Assembly (NCBI GenBank): GCA_002105175.1
Contig: MCGE01000040.1
Location: 248,001-312,000, forward strand
Source of the DNA: Absidia repens
Lineage: Eukaryota > Mucoromycota > Mucoromycetes > Mucorales > Cunninghamellaceae
Direction: 5' to 3'
Length of the DNA stretch: 64,000 nt
The notes under the pieces are model-generated. The model did no database searches and was not told where the DNA came from. It worked only from the letters and a program-made list of their open reading frames with translations. How positions within the stretch are numbered: the stretch's first letter is position 1; each line of letters starts with the position of its first letter. The position numbers were made by a program, and so were the translations under genes. Below, in pieces: positions 21,181-33,466 of the stretch.

Positions 21181-23112
21181 ACCATGAGCTTCTCTCATTG
21201 TTTACTTGTTTTGTCAAATGAATGTGTATATGTGTAGAAAAAAAAAATAAAGTGTCCACTCTTCTCATTCAATAAGGGTCTGTCGCTGATTTTTCTTATA
21301 GCATCTACTTGATGACTTCCACAAGGAGGACTTTTGAGGCCATCCATGTTCGGCACAACTTTCTTCCTTTTTTTTTTAGGCGCTGATCATATTTGCAATA
21401 AAAAGATCATTGGTTGAACCATCAAGGATGGATCAAGCAAGCAACTACAAAGAATTGAGTTGTGCAAAAGGGCGGAAAATGACCATGTATACAGATTTTC
21501 TTAACACTGGAAAGGGGGTCGACCGCTAGGCAACTTAATCCATCTATGATATGATCATGTAGATTTCTCTTTGCGCATAAGGATACTTTCAGAATAAACC
21601 ATCTATCTTTGCCACATTGTGTTAGTTTAGATACAGCCTATAGAAATAGCTTCCCGGCCCCTCGTTATTATTAGGTCTGATATTATTCAACTTATTTCAT
21701 TGTTCTTCGTTACTCATTTAGAACACAGTTGATACCCATTTAGAACACAATTGATTCCACTCTTCTTGTTTGAATCAAAACTGCCCCCTTTCTATTTACG
21801 TATTATCGTATCACATCATATTTCAACACTTTGTGTGTGTGTATGAGTTCTTCAACCGACACCTCCTAATAAATCAGAAGGTTTATTTTTATTCTATGGT
21901 TTTCCAATCAGAAAAAAAGAAAGATCTTATCCTCATTCCCTCCCTTGATTGTTCTTCCTATCTCGATAGATCCTACCGTTTGTCGCTCTCTCGGGATTAT
22001 AACATGTATGTTGTCATTTCTTTCGATTATTACAAACAAATTATCAACACCATGACAACCAACGATGTCATTTTGATTTATCCTTGTCACTATCTTTCTC
22101 TCTCTCTCTATCAAACAAACTAAAAACCCCGATGCCCTTTTTTTGAGTGTGTGTGTGTGTGTGTGTGCAAAAGTTCACTTCTCCCCCCACTGTCTGAATA
22201 AAAATAATAATAATAATAAAAATAAAAAATCAATTGCAATGTACATTCAGAAATGCTATATTTTACTTGTCCTTGACTTTCTTTAAGAAAAAAAGGGGAG
22301 CGGAGTTGTCATGGTTGCCTTTGTAATTGCCAAAATGGAACACCTTCACCCCTTAAAAAAAAAACACCCGATGGCCGAGAAATTGGATTCTACACAGCTA
22401 CATAGCCAATGGCTCGTTTGTTTAGTATGAAATCACGGTCTTTTTGCAACAAAAGAAAAAAAAAAGATCAAATTCAAACCCGTCAAAACCCAATTGCATT
22501 CCTGTGATAGGTACTGATTTGTTCTTATTATTTTTATTTCTGGTCAATCGGCTCGGGAAAGGGAAGGAGAGGGAGGGGGAGGAGGAGGAGGAGGAGAAGG
22601 AGGACTCACCGAAAAAAGTAAAAAAAAGAAAAAAAAAAAAAAGGCGGTCAAGTTCGGAGCATTTCATTGATCCACAGGAGACAATCATGCCTCTTTCATT
22701 TACCGAACGATGGAAAAAGTGTGTGGCGGTAAGAAAGGAACTTTTTTTTGACTACTATGAAGAGGATGCCTTCCCTCCCGCCATTAACAAAAAAAAAAAA
22801 AAATCGGTTGAAAGGTCGGGTTATCGGTCAGTGGCACTGAAAATGTCAAGTCCTCCTTCTTCAACAAATAAAAAATCCCTAATGTGTTTTTTTTGTTCAC
22901 TGAACGTCAGACGAAAAAAAAAAAACCGAAAACACAACTCAGCCCGTAAAGAATGAAAGAGCAGTAGGATTTTAAATGGATAACATCAGGATTTTTTTTT
23001 TTTTTTTTTGATAGGCAAGAGAGCGCAGCGGTTGGTGGTGGAAATCTTTATTTGCATGAACCCGAACATGCAAACAAAAAACTCCGTTGCGACGAACAAA
23101 AAGTGAAAACAA

Positions 23113-23120
23113 TATAAAAG
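23113..23120 (+). promoter_or_regulatory. TATA box of the 23222 gene
   Basis: TATAAAAG about 109 bp upstream of the ATG, the same distance as in the 28756-29763 gene. Confidence 0.6.
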
Positions 23121-23221
23121 CAACGACGGATCCGGCTATTTCCAGACTTTTTTTTTTGTTTTTTGTTTTCTTATTATCTATAATAACAATCCAATTCTTA
23201 TTTTCTTAAAAAATCATCATC

Positions 23222-23749
23222 ATGAAGTTCAACATCCTTGCTCTCTCTGCCACTGTGTTCCTTTTCAACCAAGTGTTTGCAGCTCCTGCTGATAACCATG
23301 CCGATGTGGAAGTCACCGACAATGCTTTGGAAGCCGATATGATCCAACACGGTTGGGACAAGAAGGACACCCAAGTGTTGACCACTTTCTTGGATACCAT
23401 TGATCGTTTGGGTGACATTGTTGGCCAAGCCTCCTTGGGCCCTGCCGGTTCAGAAGCTTTGGCTAACTTCCAATCCGAAACCCAACGATTGATGGCCGAA
23501 GCTGGGTATGAATACCGCCAATTGTCGGACAACCGTCGTGTCTTGACCCGTGTCAGCTCCCAAAGTGAATTCAACTCAAAAGCAGACATCACTGGATTTA
23601 TCAGTAACTTGATCAAATCCTTGAATGACCAGTTGGCCAAGCTCCAATCCGCATTGGAAGGTCTCAAGATTCCCGTCCTCCCCGGCATCGTCAAAATCAT
23701 CTCTGGTTTGCTCGAACAGCTCGCTGGTCTCCTTGGTGGTGGCAAGTAA
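23222..23749 (+). CDS. Small secreted protein with hydrophobic amphipathic C-terminus
   Basis: 175 aa, intronless. Signal peptide MKFNILALSATVFLFNQVFA, then APADNH. The middle is a helical acidic domain (DTQVLTTFLDTIDRLGDIVG, SEALANFQSETQRLMAEAG). The C-terminal 50 residues are a run of amphipathic helices (FISNLIKSLNDQLAKLQSAL) ending in a hydrophobic IPVLPGIVKIISGLLEQLAG then LLGGGK. There is no KR before the hydrophobic segment, so Kex2 release is not indicated. The strong TATA box and codons favouring TTG, CTC, GGT and GTC suggest high expression. I do not recognise a family. The C-terminus could associate with membranes or surfaces, which is inference. Confidence 0.8.
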   Translation: MKFNILALSATVFLFNQVFAAPADNHADVEVTDNALEADMIQHGWDKKDTQVLTTFLDTIDRLGDIVGQASLGPAGSEALANFQSETQRLMAEAGYEYRQLSDNRRVLTRVSSQSEFNSKADITGFISNLIKSLNDQLAKLQSALEGLKIPVLPGIVKIISGLLEQLAGLLGGGK

Positions 23750-24419
23750 ATTATAAAAAACACTGTATTGTCAAAAAAATACGTGTTTGAATGAAAACCA
23801 CTCCGCACTTTTCTTTTTTTTTTTTTTGTTTGTGTGTTTGGTTTCATTGTTGTTAAAAAAAAAATACCGCAGATATCAATGTGTGATTTCCCCCATCTTT
23901 CTCTTTCTTTCTCTCTATATTAATAGTAATAATAAAAAATATAACTGTTTCTATCTTTATTTCTTTTTTGCGTGTGTGTTTTTGTGTTGATAGTAGAATC
24001 AATGTCTTGGGACCTGAATGAAGTATATAGAAAATTTGATCATCCTCGGTAAAATGGCAATGTCGTGTTGTTGATAAAAATCACAGTTCCTTTTTTTTTT
24101 TTTTTCCAGGTCAGACAGTGTGTTAAGCGTGTTAAGCGTGACATCCGCTTGCCAAGTGTGTTGTGTCCTATTGGACTTGATTTCTTTTTGCTGCACACAT
24201 ATATGTAGATCATATAAAATAGACCGAGAAGCATTGACCATGATGACAGGTCAAAAGGTGATTCTTCTATTCCACTATACGTTTTTATGATGGTGCCTGC
24301 CGATCACAAAAGTAATGATATTCAAATGCCGCCAGTCTGACTTTTTTTTTATTTATTCTGTGTTTCTCCTCTTCGCCTCTCCTTTTCTTTTTTCTTCTCT
24401 ATCTTTACTGGAAACGCTT

Positions 24420-24880
24420 CAATGAGGCCATGGCGATCAAGGATTAGTGGTTAGAAAGTGAATTAGAGGCATTACATATAGACATGGGGAAACTCTTTCA
24501 TTTTGGATTCTAGGATTGCGAGTGGGAGGGAAGGGGCCAACTATTTAGATTAGCTTTTATCTTGGGGAAATGATGATGCTTACGAAGCTTTCATTTTCCA
24601 TGAACTTAGTTTTGTATTAGTTTGTCATAGTTTATGTCAACATCCGAATAAATATATATTTATACATGGCTTGCCTTCATTTTACCATTCGTCGCTTCTT
24701 TTTTTTTTTTTTTCCTATTATCCCTTGTTATCTAACATGACGTACTAGTTTCCCTTTTATTGACATTCACCCATCCCTACACTCTCATTTAGGTTAGTGT
24801 TGACTCTCTCCTCCTCCTCCTCTTTACCAGTTGAAGATGCTTTAATAAAATTATGTCTTTTTATTTTAACGCTTCTAAAT
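24420..24880 (+). repeat. Dispersed repeat A+B, copy a9
   Basis: Plus orientation: GGATTAGTGGTTAGAA, core ACATGGGGAAACTCTTTCAT and TTTGGATTCTAGGATT, then TTTGTCATAGTTTATG and an AATAAATAT end (module A, to about 24680). Module B follows (24770-24880, TTTAGGTTAGTGTTGACTC then TTTAATAAAATTATG). It lies about 670 bp downstream of the 23222 gene on the same strand. Confidence 0.6.
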
Positions 24881-25957
24881 CCAATCCTCTGAATAAATAT
24901 GATGGTAGTCATTTTTGTCCAACCATAAGCACCATTAGGATTTTTTTTTTGTAGGGATGATTTCTTTGAAGGGGGGTGTGGCACCTCTTTGTCCATCAAA
25001 CCCAACGGTTGTATTACTACAAGCCGTGATCATCTTTGATAAGAATGGCCTATTATTTAAGTCAAGCATCAGCTGTACAATACAATAAACCACAGCTATT
25101 GTTCACAGCACTGTTTTTTATTGTTAAAGTACTATATAGTTTGCATACATTGTGATGGTAAACCATATCGGACATTTTTTTATGGCCGAAAATAATCCAT
25201 ATGTTAACATAATAAAAATATACAATATGAATATATTTATATCTGAGATTTTCAAATGTGGCATAAAGTCACCAAAGAAAAAAAAAATGAATGGGTAGAG
25301 AATAAGGGATTCTTGATCATGTATATAGTAAAATAAAAAAATGAAAAAACACAAAAAACTCAATCAATAGGATTGTACTGTAATCTACTGCACAGGATGT
25401 GCATGTGAAACACAGTGCCATATGAAAGAAATGAACAAATACAGTCCTATAATTAACAATAGATGTTTCCCTTACATAAAGAAAATCAACAGTACCTCTT
25501 GCACCAAATGTCCTGCGTTTCTTAAACAGATGCCACGAATTATAATGTACGATGCTTTTGAACACCTTATTTTGACAAGATGGGAAAAAAAAAAAAAAAA
25601 GCAGAGGGGAGGGGAGGGAAGTAGTGTTTACGGTGGCAGAAGATTCAGGACCGTCGATCATTTCTTGTCAATTTATGAAGCTCGTTCAACCTCTTATCGT
25701 CACCAATCATCACCGTTTTATAAACACTGTTCTGTACGTCAAAGAGCTATACATACAGACACGGGAAAAATATACACACATCCTTGGTAAAGGCTTGAAG
25801 GTGGCGTCATATCATTCATATGCATCCAGTATGTGTATATATATATACAGGGCCCCCTTGATTTTATCACTTTTTATTTTTTCTTATCTGAAATGTTACA
25901 ATTATGCATTAACACGTGAAAGTTAGAAAAAGATGGGTTATTTACTTCTCATTATTA

Positions 25958-25992
<35 letters not shown>

Positions 25993-27514
25993 ATAAGCAT
26001 GACGATATGTATATGTTAAACACCCTCCTTCCCCTCTTCTTCTTAGATGTGATGATAGGATAATAAACTTTTGTCTCGTTATTGTTTTTGAGAAATGCGA
26101 CGGGAGTGATTGATTTGATTAAATCATTTGATTTCGCTTCATCATCTTAATATTAGTATCCAAAGTACTGTAGTTCAACACAATAAGCGGAAAATACTGT
26201 ATTGTTTTTATGTTTATGGATGTAGTAAATGAAGCTTTTTTTAAGTTGATTACTTGTACTTGCATGGTGGCATGACAATCGCCAACCTAATCATAGATAA
26301 AAATGGAAGAATTTATAGGTACATAGGTATATTAGGTATGGTTTCCGATGAAATCGAGATTTTTCAATACCATTTTTATGATGGGCGGGGATTTAATTGG
26401 AAGAACGTAGCACTCAGGTACGGGAGGCAAGACACAACAATACAAAAACGGATCCTTCTTCTGTGTAGGGGCAGTATACATGGAGGCATATTCTTATGTT
26501 AAAACCATAAAAAAAGGATGGTTTGACGATGTCCTTTAACGTTATTTTTTATCGTTTGCCGAAGAATAAACAAACAAACAAACAAACAAACAACAAAAAA
26601 GAAGAAAATAGTTCTGTTTTCTATGATAATGAATGACAACATTCGAGTTCTATTTGGCAACTTTACGATGGATGCATCATTAGACTTCCAACCAATGAAG
26701 GTCTTCCACCTCCGTCCTTTATTTTTTTGGGCGCTGCATCAACGGAGAGTAAAAAAAAAAAGTGTAACGATGCATTGTCATGAGGAAATCCTATTATCAT
26801 GGTTGCTGTGAGGGAGGTTTTTTTTTTCCCCTTCTACATAGGTTAACGGAACGTACCACCATCATCACCACCAGTGGTATGAGAAACTGTCCTTTTTCTT
26901 GTCTTTATTCTTATTACTGAAATGGGGCTCCCTTTTATATTTATACTATAAAGACGGGAAAATGCTTATCTACATAACTTCTTGATCTATGACTTTGAAA
27001 GATGCTTCCATTCCTCCACTCACATCACTGTGTCCATGTTCCCGCTACTTTTTCTTTTTTCAGTCACCATAGCCAGCACTTTATTTTTCAGACAAACGGG
27101 TCATTAGTATATACTATTCGCACCGTGACTACTCAATATGATGTGAAATGCACTGAGGAAAAAAGAAAAAAAGGCTCGGTAATGGCAGGGGAGGGAGGTT
27201 TACAGACAAATAACGAAATTTGACATCTACGACTTTTTTGAACCATCGGTCTGCTGACTTTTCTTGATCTGATATGTTGCCACATATCCACCCGCAATCT
27301 TTCATCCCACACCAGAATATTCGTCCTAAACCCCACCATGACATTCAGTCTCTTGAGCGCAAAATACAGAGGACATGGACAACAAAATCGTATATAGTGG
27401 TCTTTATTTTATTTTTTTTCCACACACACACATGCATCGGATTTGACTCGCATATCTACTATGCCCATACAACAACACAATGAAATGAGATGAACGGTAA
27501 AAAAAAAAAAAAAA

Positions 27515-27790
27515 AAGACAATGCATCTTTTTTATTCTGATTAGGAATCCAGTATAAGATCAACTATGACAATTAAACACGAAAGCTATGCTAATGACAC
27601 TATTTCTAAGATGAGAGACTAATCTACTGGAAGTTGGCGATCCTGAATCCAAAAATGAATGGGTTTCCCTATGATGTTTGTTTTAGCATGCTTGAAAATG
27701 CCCCTAATTCAAGTGATAACCATATAATTCTAGATGAACCGCATCCCTGATGAGCGTTGCCATTCTATCATTTTGACATTCATGAAGGAA
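27515..27790 (-). repeat. Dispersed repeat A, copy a6
   Basis: Minus orientation: plus-strand core ATCCAAAAATGAATGGGTTT and CCCTATGATG, with CTTGAAAATGCCCCTAATTC. More diverged than a1-a5. Confidence 0.5.
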
Positions 27791-28755
27791 AAAAAAAGAG
27801 AAGTGTCAATTAGAAAATCATGTGTGCGGCACCTGAATCGATTTTTTTTTTTAAATCATAAGCAACAGAGAATCATCATCTTACAAATAAAATAAATAAA
27901 CTATCACCAATGGGAAAGACGGACCGAGACAGACAGACAGACAGACAGAGAGATAGGAGAGGCACGGCAAGAAACCAAAAGGATGATTGTGCCTTGGGTT
28001 GATCACCGACCTAGTTGAACAAAAAACACAACACACCAGTGCGATGGATCCTTCCAGGGCCGCCACTTCATCCACCTGTGTTTATAATCTATCCAAAGGG
28101 GAGAGGGAAACAGAGAAACCCCATAACAATACACACACATAGGTGCTCTCACTGCTGCCAGTTTCTTTGTTTTTTGTTTTTTTTTTTACCTTTCAGCCAT
28201 AGGATGCGCTGGGTTGCTGTCGTCCATAGAATAAGTTCCATCTTTTGTTTCTTTTAAAAAAAAAAAAAAAAAACGAAGACCTTGCCTTGGAAACCAACGT
28301 CATTCCTTCCCAATGCCCCAAGTTCAACCAACGATGATGGTTTGTCCATGTTGAAGTAATGTAGTAATGGTTGACAATGTCGCTCCATGGCCTACTCTTT
28401 CGTTTTGCGTCAAGTCGTTTTTTTTGTTTTTCATTATCGCCGTTATCTAGAGCAAAGAATAAAAAAAAAAAAGGGAGGGGAACGGTGAATGTGTGTTTTA
28501 TGTAAAAACCAACCAACCAAAAAAGATTTACCTGTTTCATCCACAGAAAAAAAAAAGGGGGGGATGGAGGAGACCGGAATTTCAAACACGATGAGAGAGA
28601 GAGATTGATTTGTTTTTTTTCAGATGGTGGAAATATTTTATTTCAAATACAACAACATAATAATAAATCAAGAAGGGAATAAATAAATATTAATAATAAA
28701 AAAAAGGAGGAAGGAGATCTAAAACAACTAGACGACGAGACTAACATTTATGATT

Positions 28756-29763
28756 TTAGTTGGTGGCGGCGGAGGTGAGTTGCTTGACCAAGTCAGTGGG
28801 CAAGGCAACCTTATCGGTGAGGGAGGTGACCTTGAGACCGGTGATGGTGAGCAAGTTGGCGACAGGCAATTCAGAGACACCGTTCTTGGTGCTGACGGAC
28901 TTGACGGTACCTTGGACGAGCTTGGTGGGGACTTGGATGGTGTCCTTGACGGAGGAGACAACGGAGCCGGTGGTGGTGGTGAGTTGGGACACGGTGACGG
29001 TGGTGGTTTGGGTGACCTTGGTGACGGAGCCAACGAGGGTGGTGACGGTCTTGACGGCGCCGGAGGTGACCTTGGTGACTTGGGTCAAAGTAGTCTTGAC
29101 GACAGTGAGTTGTTCTTCCAACTTGGCGGGCAAAGCATTGGCGATACCGGCTTGACCCAACACTTGTTCAACTTGAGCCAAAGCAGCATCCAATTGACCA
29201 CCAGTCAACTTACCAGTCAAGGCATCGGGCAAAGAAGACAACTTGGCTTGGATGGTAGAAGGCAAGTTTTCGATTTGAGCAGGGAGACCTTCAATCAAGC
29301 TGGGGAGAGCAGCCAACTTGGCTTGGAGAGTGGCAGGCAAATCAGCAACAAGAGCTTGGAGCTTGGCAGGCAACTTGGCAATCAATTCGGGCAAAGAGGC
29401 CAATTGAGTTTGGAGTTCAGTAGGCAAGTCTTGGAGTTGAGAAGGCAAATCGGCCAACTTGGTTTGGAGATCAGCGGGCAAGGATTCAATCAAGGTGGTG
29501 AGTTCGGTAGGGTCGTTGACTAAACCAAGGATTTGAGCTTGGAGCTTGTTAGGTAAATCTTGCACATTGCCCAACACGTTGTCGAGGTTCAACAAAGAGG
29601 TGACATCAGTCAAACCAGACAAGGACAAGAGACCGCTGCTGCTAGCAGTGGTGGTGGTGGAGATGGAAGCTTCAGCAGCAGCATGACGAGCAGCAATAGG
29701 AGCAGCTTGCACGCTCATCAACATCATGGCACCGGCAATCAAAGTAAGAGGAGTGAAACGCAT
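28756..29763 (-). CDS. Secreted helical repeat protein built of Leu-Pro-initiated 7- and 11-residue modules
   Basis: 335 aa, intronless. Signal peptide MRFTPLTLIAGAMMLMSVQA, then APIAARH. From about residue 65 to 175 the chain is a series of modules that nearly all begin Leu-Pro: LPADLQTKLAD (11), LPSQLQD (7), LPTELQTQLAS (11), LPELIAK (7), LPAKLQALVAD (11), LPATLQAKLAA (11), LPSLIEG (7), LPAQIEN (7), LPSTIQAKLSS (11), LPDALTGKLTG (11). The C-terminal third is Val/Thr-rich (VTKVTSGAVKTVTTLVGSVT). A TATAAAAG box on the minus strand (29869-29876) lies about 105 bp upstream. Strong codon bias suggests abundant expression. Pro-capped amphipathic helices suggest a lipid- or surface-binding secreted protein, but that is inference and I recognise no family. 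Confidence 0.8.
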   Translation of the reverse strand: MRFTPLTLIAGAMMLMSVQAAPIAARHAAAEASISTTTTASSSGLLSLSGLTDVTSLLNLDNVLGNVQDLPNKLQAQILGLVNDPTELTTLIESLPADLQTKLADLPSQLQDLPTELQTQLASLPELIAKLPAKLQALVADLPATLQAKLAALPSLIEGLPAQIENLPSTIQAKLSSLPDALTGKLTGGQLDAALAQVEQVLGQAGIANALPAKLEEQLTVVKTTLTQVTKVTSGAVKTVTTLVGSVTKVTQTTTVTVSQLTTTTGSVVSSVKDTIQVPTKLVQGTVKSVSTKNGVSELPVANLLTITGLKVTSLTDKVALPTDLVKQLTSAATN

Positions 29764-32107
29764 GTTAAAAAATTAAAAGGAATTGGAAGGGGGGTTATCT
29801 GAAAAGAAAGGAAGGATAGTATAAAGAAAAAGAAGAAGAAAAAATAAAGATGAGATGGACTTGATTTCTTTTATATTAAAATGGATCTGACGGCGGATGC
29901 TCAAATCGCCCAAACATGGACTGGAGTAGAAATTTATTCCATTTGTGCCACCGTGATCAAATTAAATGAAAAAAAAAAAAAAAAAAAATTGGTCAGGTCG
30001 ATCCGTAGCTTACTACCTGATATTTTGAACAATCAAAAGAAAAGAAAAAAAGAAGAAAAAAAAAAAAGAGCGAGTGTGTGTGCTTTCTTTCAGGGACAAC
30101 TTGACATATAAAAACTCATACTGAATATGTAGCTTTTTTGACTCAAAAAGAAGAAAGATATCATAGGAACAAATGCTTGTTTGTGTATGAAGCAAGGAAA
30201 AAGGAAATTTTTTGCAAAAATGTTTAACCAGTACCTCTTGAAAAAAAGTAATCTAAATTAAATGAACCGCATCATAAAACATCACCTCGTGTTTTTTCTG
30301 ATTTTATTTGATGAAATGATTCTTAGCCAACTAATGTTTGTCATGGTAGCAAAATCAAAAAGCACACCATCCAAAAAGAAACGCCTTATTGAATTTCGGT
30401 GCCCGATATGAAATTGTGTCACGTCCAGTCGATCTGGCCCCACTGCATTAACATTTTTGAGTGGGGGTGAGCGGGACATTGGGCAACAGGAGATTAGATA
30501 GCATCCACCCGTTTTTTTTTTATTACAAGCAATCAAAAAGACGAGTAAAAGAGTTTGTTCATTAGATATAAAAAAAATAGAGTATCTTTTCCATCCTATT
30601 TCTTTTTTAAGAAGAGAGTGGCGACAAACAAAGACTACACCCAAAAAAATGGGAAACCTTTTTTTTCAACTAGAAAGCAAATAAATGGTTGGGGTTTCAA
30701 TTACCAAAAAGAGACAAGGCTAAAAAGTTGTTTCTTGGGTCCCTCATGTTTTTTTCGCTTTTGCATTAACTACAAAACCACTGATCTGTCACTCATTTCT
30801 CTAAAAAAGGAGATGGAAATAATCACCTCGATTTAAAGTTTTGTGATTCTGACCCAGAAAATAAAATAAAATTTTCCCTTAGTGTTGCTGCAAGGCAAGG
30901 CAAGGCAATGTAGCAAAAATATAAAATCATGCCTTGCATACATCACACAGATACTTGTCAAAAAAAAAAAAAAACAAAGTGGAATGAGTACAACCTCAAT
31001 TTATTTTGTTCTAAGATATGACGATGCGATTACACAAAGTTAATAAACTACAGGATGGCTCGTCTAGGATGAAGATAAGGAGGAGTTCCTTCTCTCTCAC
31101 TATCATATTATACTAAGCTAGGAAGGGAAAAAACTAAGGTTTCAAAATGAGTTTTAAAAAAAATCGAATATTCATTATTAAATATGGTCGCTTTTAAGGT
31201 AATGGACTGATTCACTAGTATTTTCTAACAAAAAGGAAAGAGATTTGTGGGGGGTTTTCTTTTTTTTTTTTTTTTTCTTTCGGCTACAGTTTATATATAT
31301 CCATGGAACAAAGGATGTGAAGAAAAAGACAGAGAAAGGGAGGGGGAATAAAAGGATCTTGTCAAATTCTTTCCAGGGAAGATTTATTATCCAACAATTA
31401 TCACGACATCTCCAAACCTTCTAACTAGATATCCTGCCCCCACCAATAAAAAAAAAATCATTTGGAAACAAAACACATGGAAGAAATATATTAAACAAGG
31501 GGGGGAGGGGTGATCAAGGGGTCAGGGGGCGGCTGGAGTGATATTCCCTATTTTCCACCACCTTTTACATCATGGAGTGAGTTCCCCCATTTCATTTGTT
31601 AATGACGTGATGACAATCATCTTAAAAGTTCCATTATATGTTGATTCAATGAGAAACAAATGTACGTACGGAAGGATTCTCTATGGTAAGTTTTAAGGGC
31701 AAGTCCATCAACGACACACAGACATTTGGCGATCTCCCCCCCCCTTCCTCCCTCCATGTTTCAAACAATATCTTCAAATCTAATAAATACATTCATACAT
31801 ACATATATCAACATCGGTGGAAGAAAAAAAAATAAAGATGTGGAAACATGGTATGTTTGATTGGCCAACGAATCATTCACATTGAATTGAATATAAAACA
31901 AAACAAAAAAAGAGTTTATTATTTATATAAAAAATAAAGGGGGGAAAAGGGGGTATGCAAAAAATAAAAATGAGAGAGTCAATGCTATTATATGATGTGG
32001 AAAAAAAAAATGCTACTAATACTATGTGGAGGGGTTTTTTTTGTGTGTGAAATAGAATGCTAAAAAAAAAAGAGAAACTACTTTTTCGTTGTAAGAATTA
32101 GGTGGGA
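29764..32107. other. Intergenic without a recognisable gene
   Basis: AT-rich with poly-A/T runs (for example 29969-29988, 31260-31276) and G-rich patches near 31500 and 31930. Short reading frames are low-complexity. I see no splice-supported coding sequence. Confidence 0.5.
29869..29876 (-). promoter_or_regulatory. TATA box of the 28756-29763 gene
   Basis: TATAAAAG on the minus strand, about 105 bp before the ATG. Confidence 0.6.
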
Positions 32108-32641
32108 CTATACTATCATCATATCCCAGTCATCGTCGTCTTCATGTTGATCTAAGGATTTACAATCCAAGTCATCGTCGTCTTCATCGCAAGTTATGTC
32201 GTCTTCGTCTTCATTGTTGTAGGGATACACAAGGTGGCGTAAAGGACTATTTGGTTTTGGGAAATGGCGCTGAATGATATCTCGCCAAGTGGTGACACGA
32301 TGGATGTTTGGATGGTTGGTGGTGATGGGCAATGGCTGGTGGTTCCATTTGTATTGTCCTTTGCGATCGTACAATAACACATCCACTCCTGCCTCGGCAC
32401 ATTCAAAACAATGTTCCAATTGATGATCAATCAACACATCCACCCCAATTTCATGACAAATTGTGGCTTTCCGTTTGCTAATGTATTCCAATTGTTCCTC
32501 GTCCGAAAGTCCCAAATTGCAAAAATAGATGCTTTCAAAAATGCCTACGTTTTTTTTTTTTTTTTTTTAAAAAAAAAGTAATGGTGGTGAGTCACATTTT
32601 CCCTCAGTTTTATAAATCACAACCATGTGTGAATCTTTCTA

Positions 32642-32674
<33 letters not shown>

Positions 32675-33036
32675 CCTGGATAATGCTTGTCTACAAAGCG
32701 TTTTGTTTCTTCGGCAATGAATTGTTGACGTGAGGTGATGATCACAAGATGGAATCGTCGTTTCTTGAGCATCTTGAGCGCTTCCAGGGCAAAATCCATA
32801 ATCGGTTCAATGGTAACAAAATGCTCAGATTGGTAGAATTGGCGGATCTTGTCGCATGTATCTTCAGGTGTACCACCCCAAATGTCATGTAAATGGAGCG
32901 AATTAAGATCCGTCATCGTATTGTTGGTGCCATAACAAAGATTGTGCCAATCCAATAATGCTTCCAAAGTATGTGATAACGTATCGTCGAGATTCACTGC
33001 AATCGTTTTACGAGGTTCTTTGTATACAGATGGCAT
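32108..33036 (-). CDS. HAD-superfamily protein (nucleotidase-like), catalytic Asp replaced by Asn
   Basis: Two exons: 32676-33036 and 32544-32108, intron 32545-32675 (GTAATA..TAG, with (TA)n and poly-A). Total 265 aa; the join reads KHYPG-IFESIYFCNLGLSDEE. HAD motif I is expected at AVNLDDTLS (residues 13-21), where DxDxT appears as N15-L-D17-D-T19, so the nucleophile position is Asn. Motif II is LVIITSR and a later motif is VDVLIDHQLEHC with an acidic residue. The C-terminus is strongly acidic (EDEDDITCDEDDDDLDC). Known relatives in fungi are uncharacterised HAD proteins related to 5'(3')-nucleotidases (family assignment from memory). Without the nucleophile it may be a non-catalytic paralogue, or a one-base error may be present. 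It is divergent with the next gene across about 430 bp. Confidence 0.75.
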
Positions 33037-33466
33037 GGGGAGGTAAGATGTGTATTGAAAAAAAAAGGGGTAAACAACAACAACAGCAACAACAAAATAG
33101 ACTAAAAAAGCGAAAAAAAAATATTTTTCAGAAGGGTCCTTCTAATTTGACATGTTTTTGTCGGGGAATGAAAAAATGAAAAAAAAGGTCCGGTCTTTTT
33201 TTTTTTTTTTTGATCAGGCACATTTGGCGGACAGAACCATCAGACTTCCCAAAAAGAAGGGGAATCTTTTTTCAAGGTGATAGCATTTCAAAAATGGTGT
33301 TTCATTTCAAAAAGGCCGTGAGAGAAATGTCGAAAGAAAATAAAAGACGGTTCAGTCATATGACGATGGTGAGAAAAAGCAATTTTTATAAAAACAAAAA
33401 AGCAGGTTTGGTTTTCTTTTTCTTTTTTTTGTTCTTTTCTGAAAACCTCTTTTTCTTTTTTATACT

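Larger units (their letters stand above)
19976..23221. other. Intergenic: gene-poor, repeat copy a8, simple repeats
   Basis: No supported gene. It contains poly-T tracts (20680-20701, 21164-21181), a copy of repeat A in plus orientation, a G-rich stretch near 20235, and the promoter of the 23222 gene. Reading frames such as 20413-20949 and 22444-22956 run through poly-A/T or poly-Glu/Lys DNA and are not credible. Confidence 0.5.
23750..28755. other. Intergenic: gene-poor AT-rich region, repeat copies a9 and a6
   Basis: 5 kb without a firmly supported gene. It contains repeat A/B copies (24420-24880 plus; 27515-27790 minus), (TTA)n/(ATT)n at about 25958-25992, (CAAA)n at 26573-26594, and a possible small spliced minus-strand gene at 28082-28388 (see findings). 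The 26254-26502 frame starts with TTG and has no support. Confidence 0.5.

Noticed and set aside
22444..22956. 170-codon plus frame with poly-Glu and poly-Lys
   Set aside because: Runs through GGA and poly-A simple repeats; starts in low-complexity DNA with no conserved block.
26254..26502. 82-codon plus frame
   Set aside because: Begins with TTG, no motif, surrounded by simple repeats.
28750..29523. Plus-strand Gly/Asp-rich 257-codon frame
   Set aside because: Shadow of the Leu-Pro module protein, whose minus frame has a signal peptide, TATA box and regular modules.
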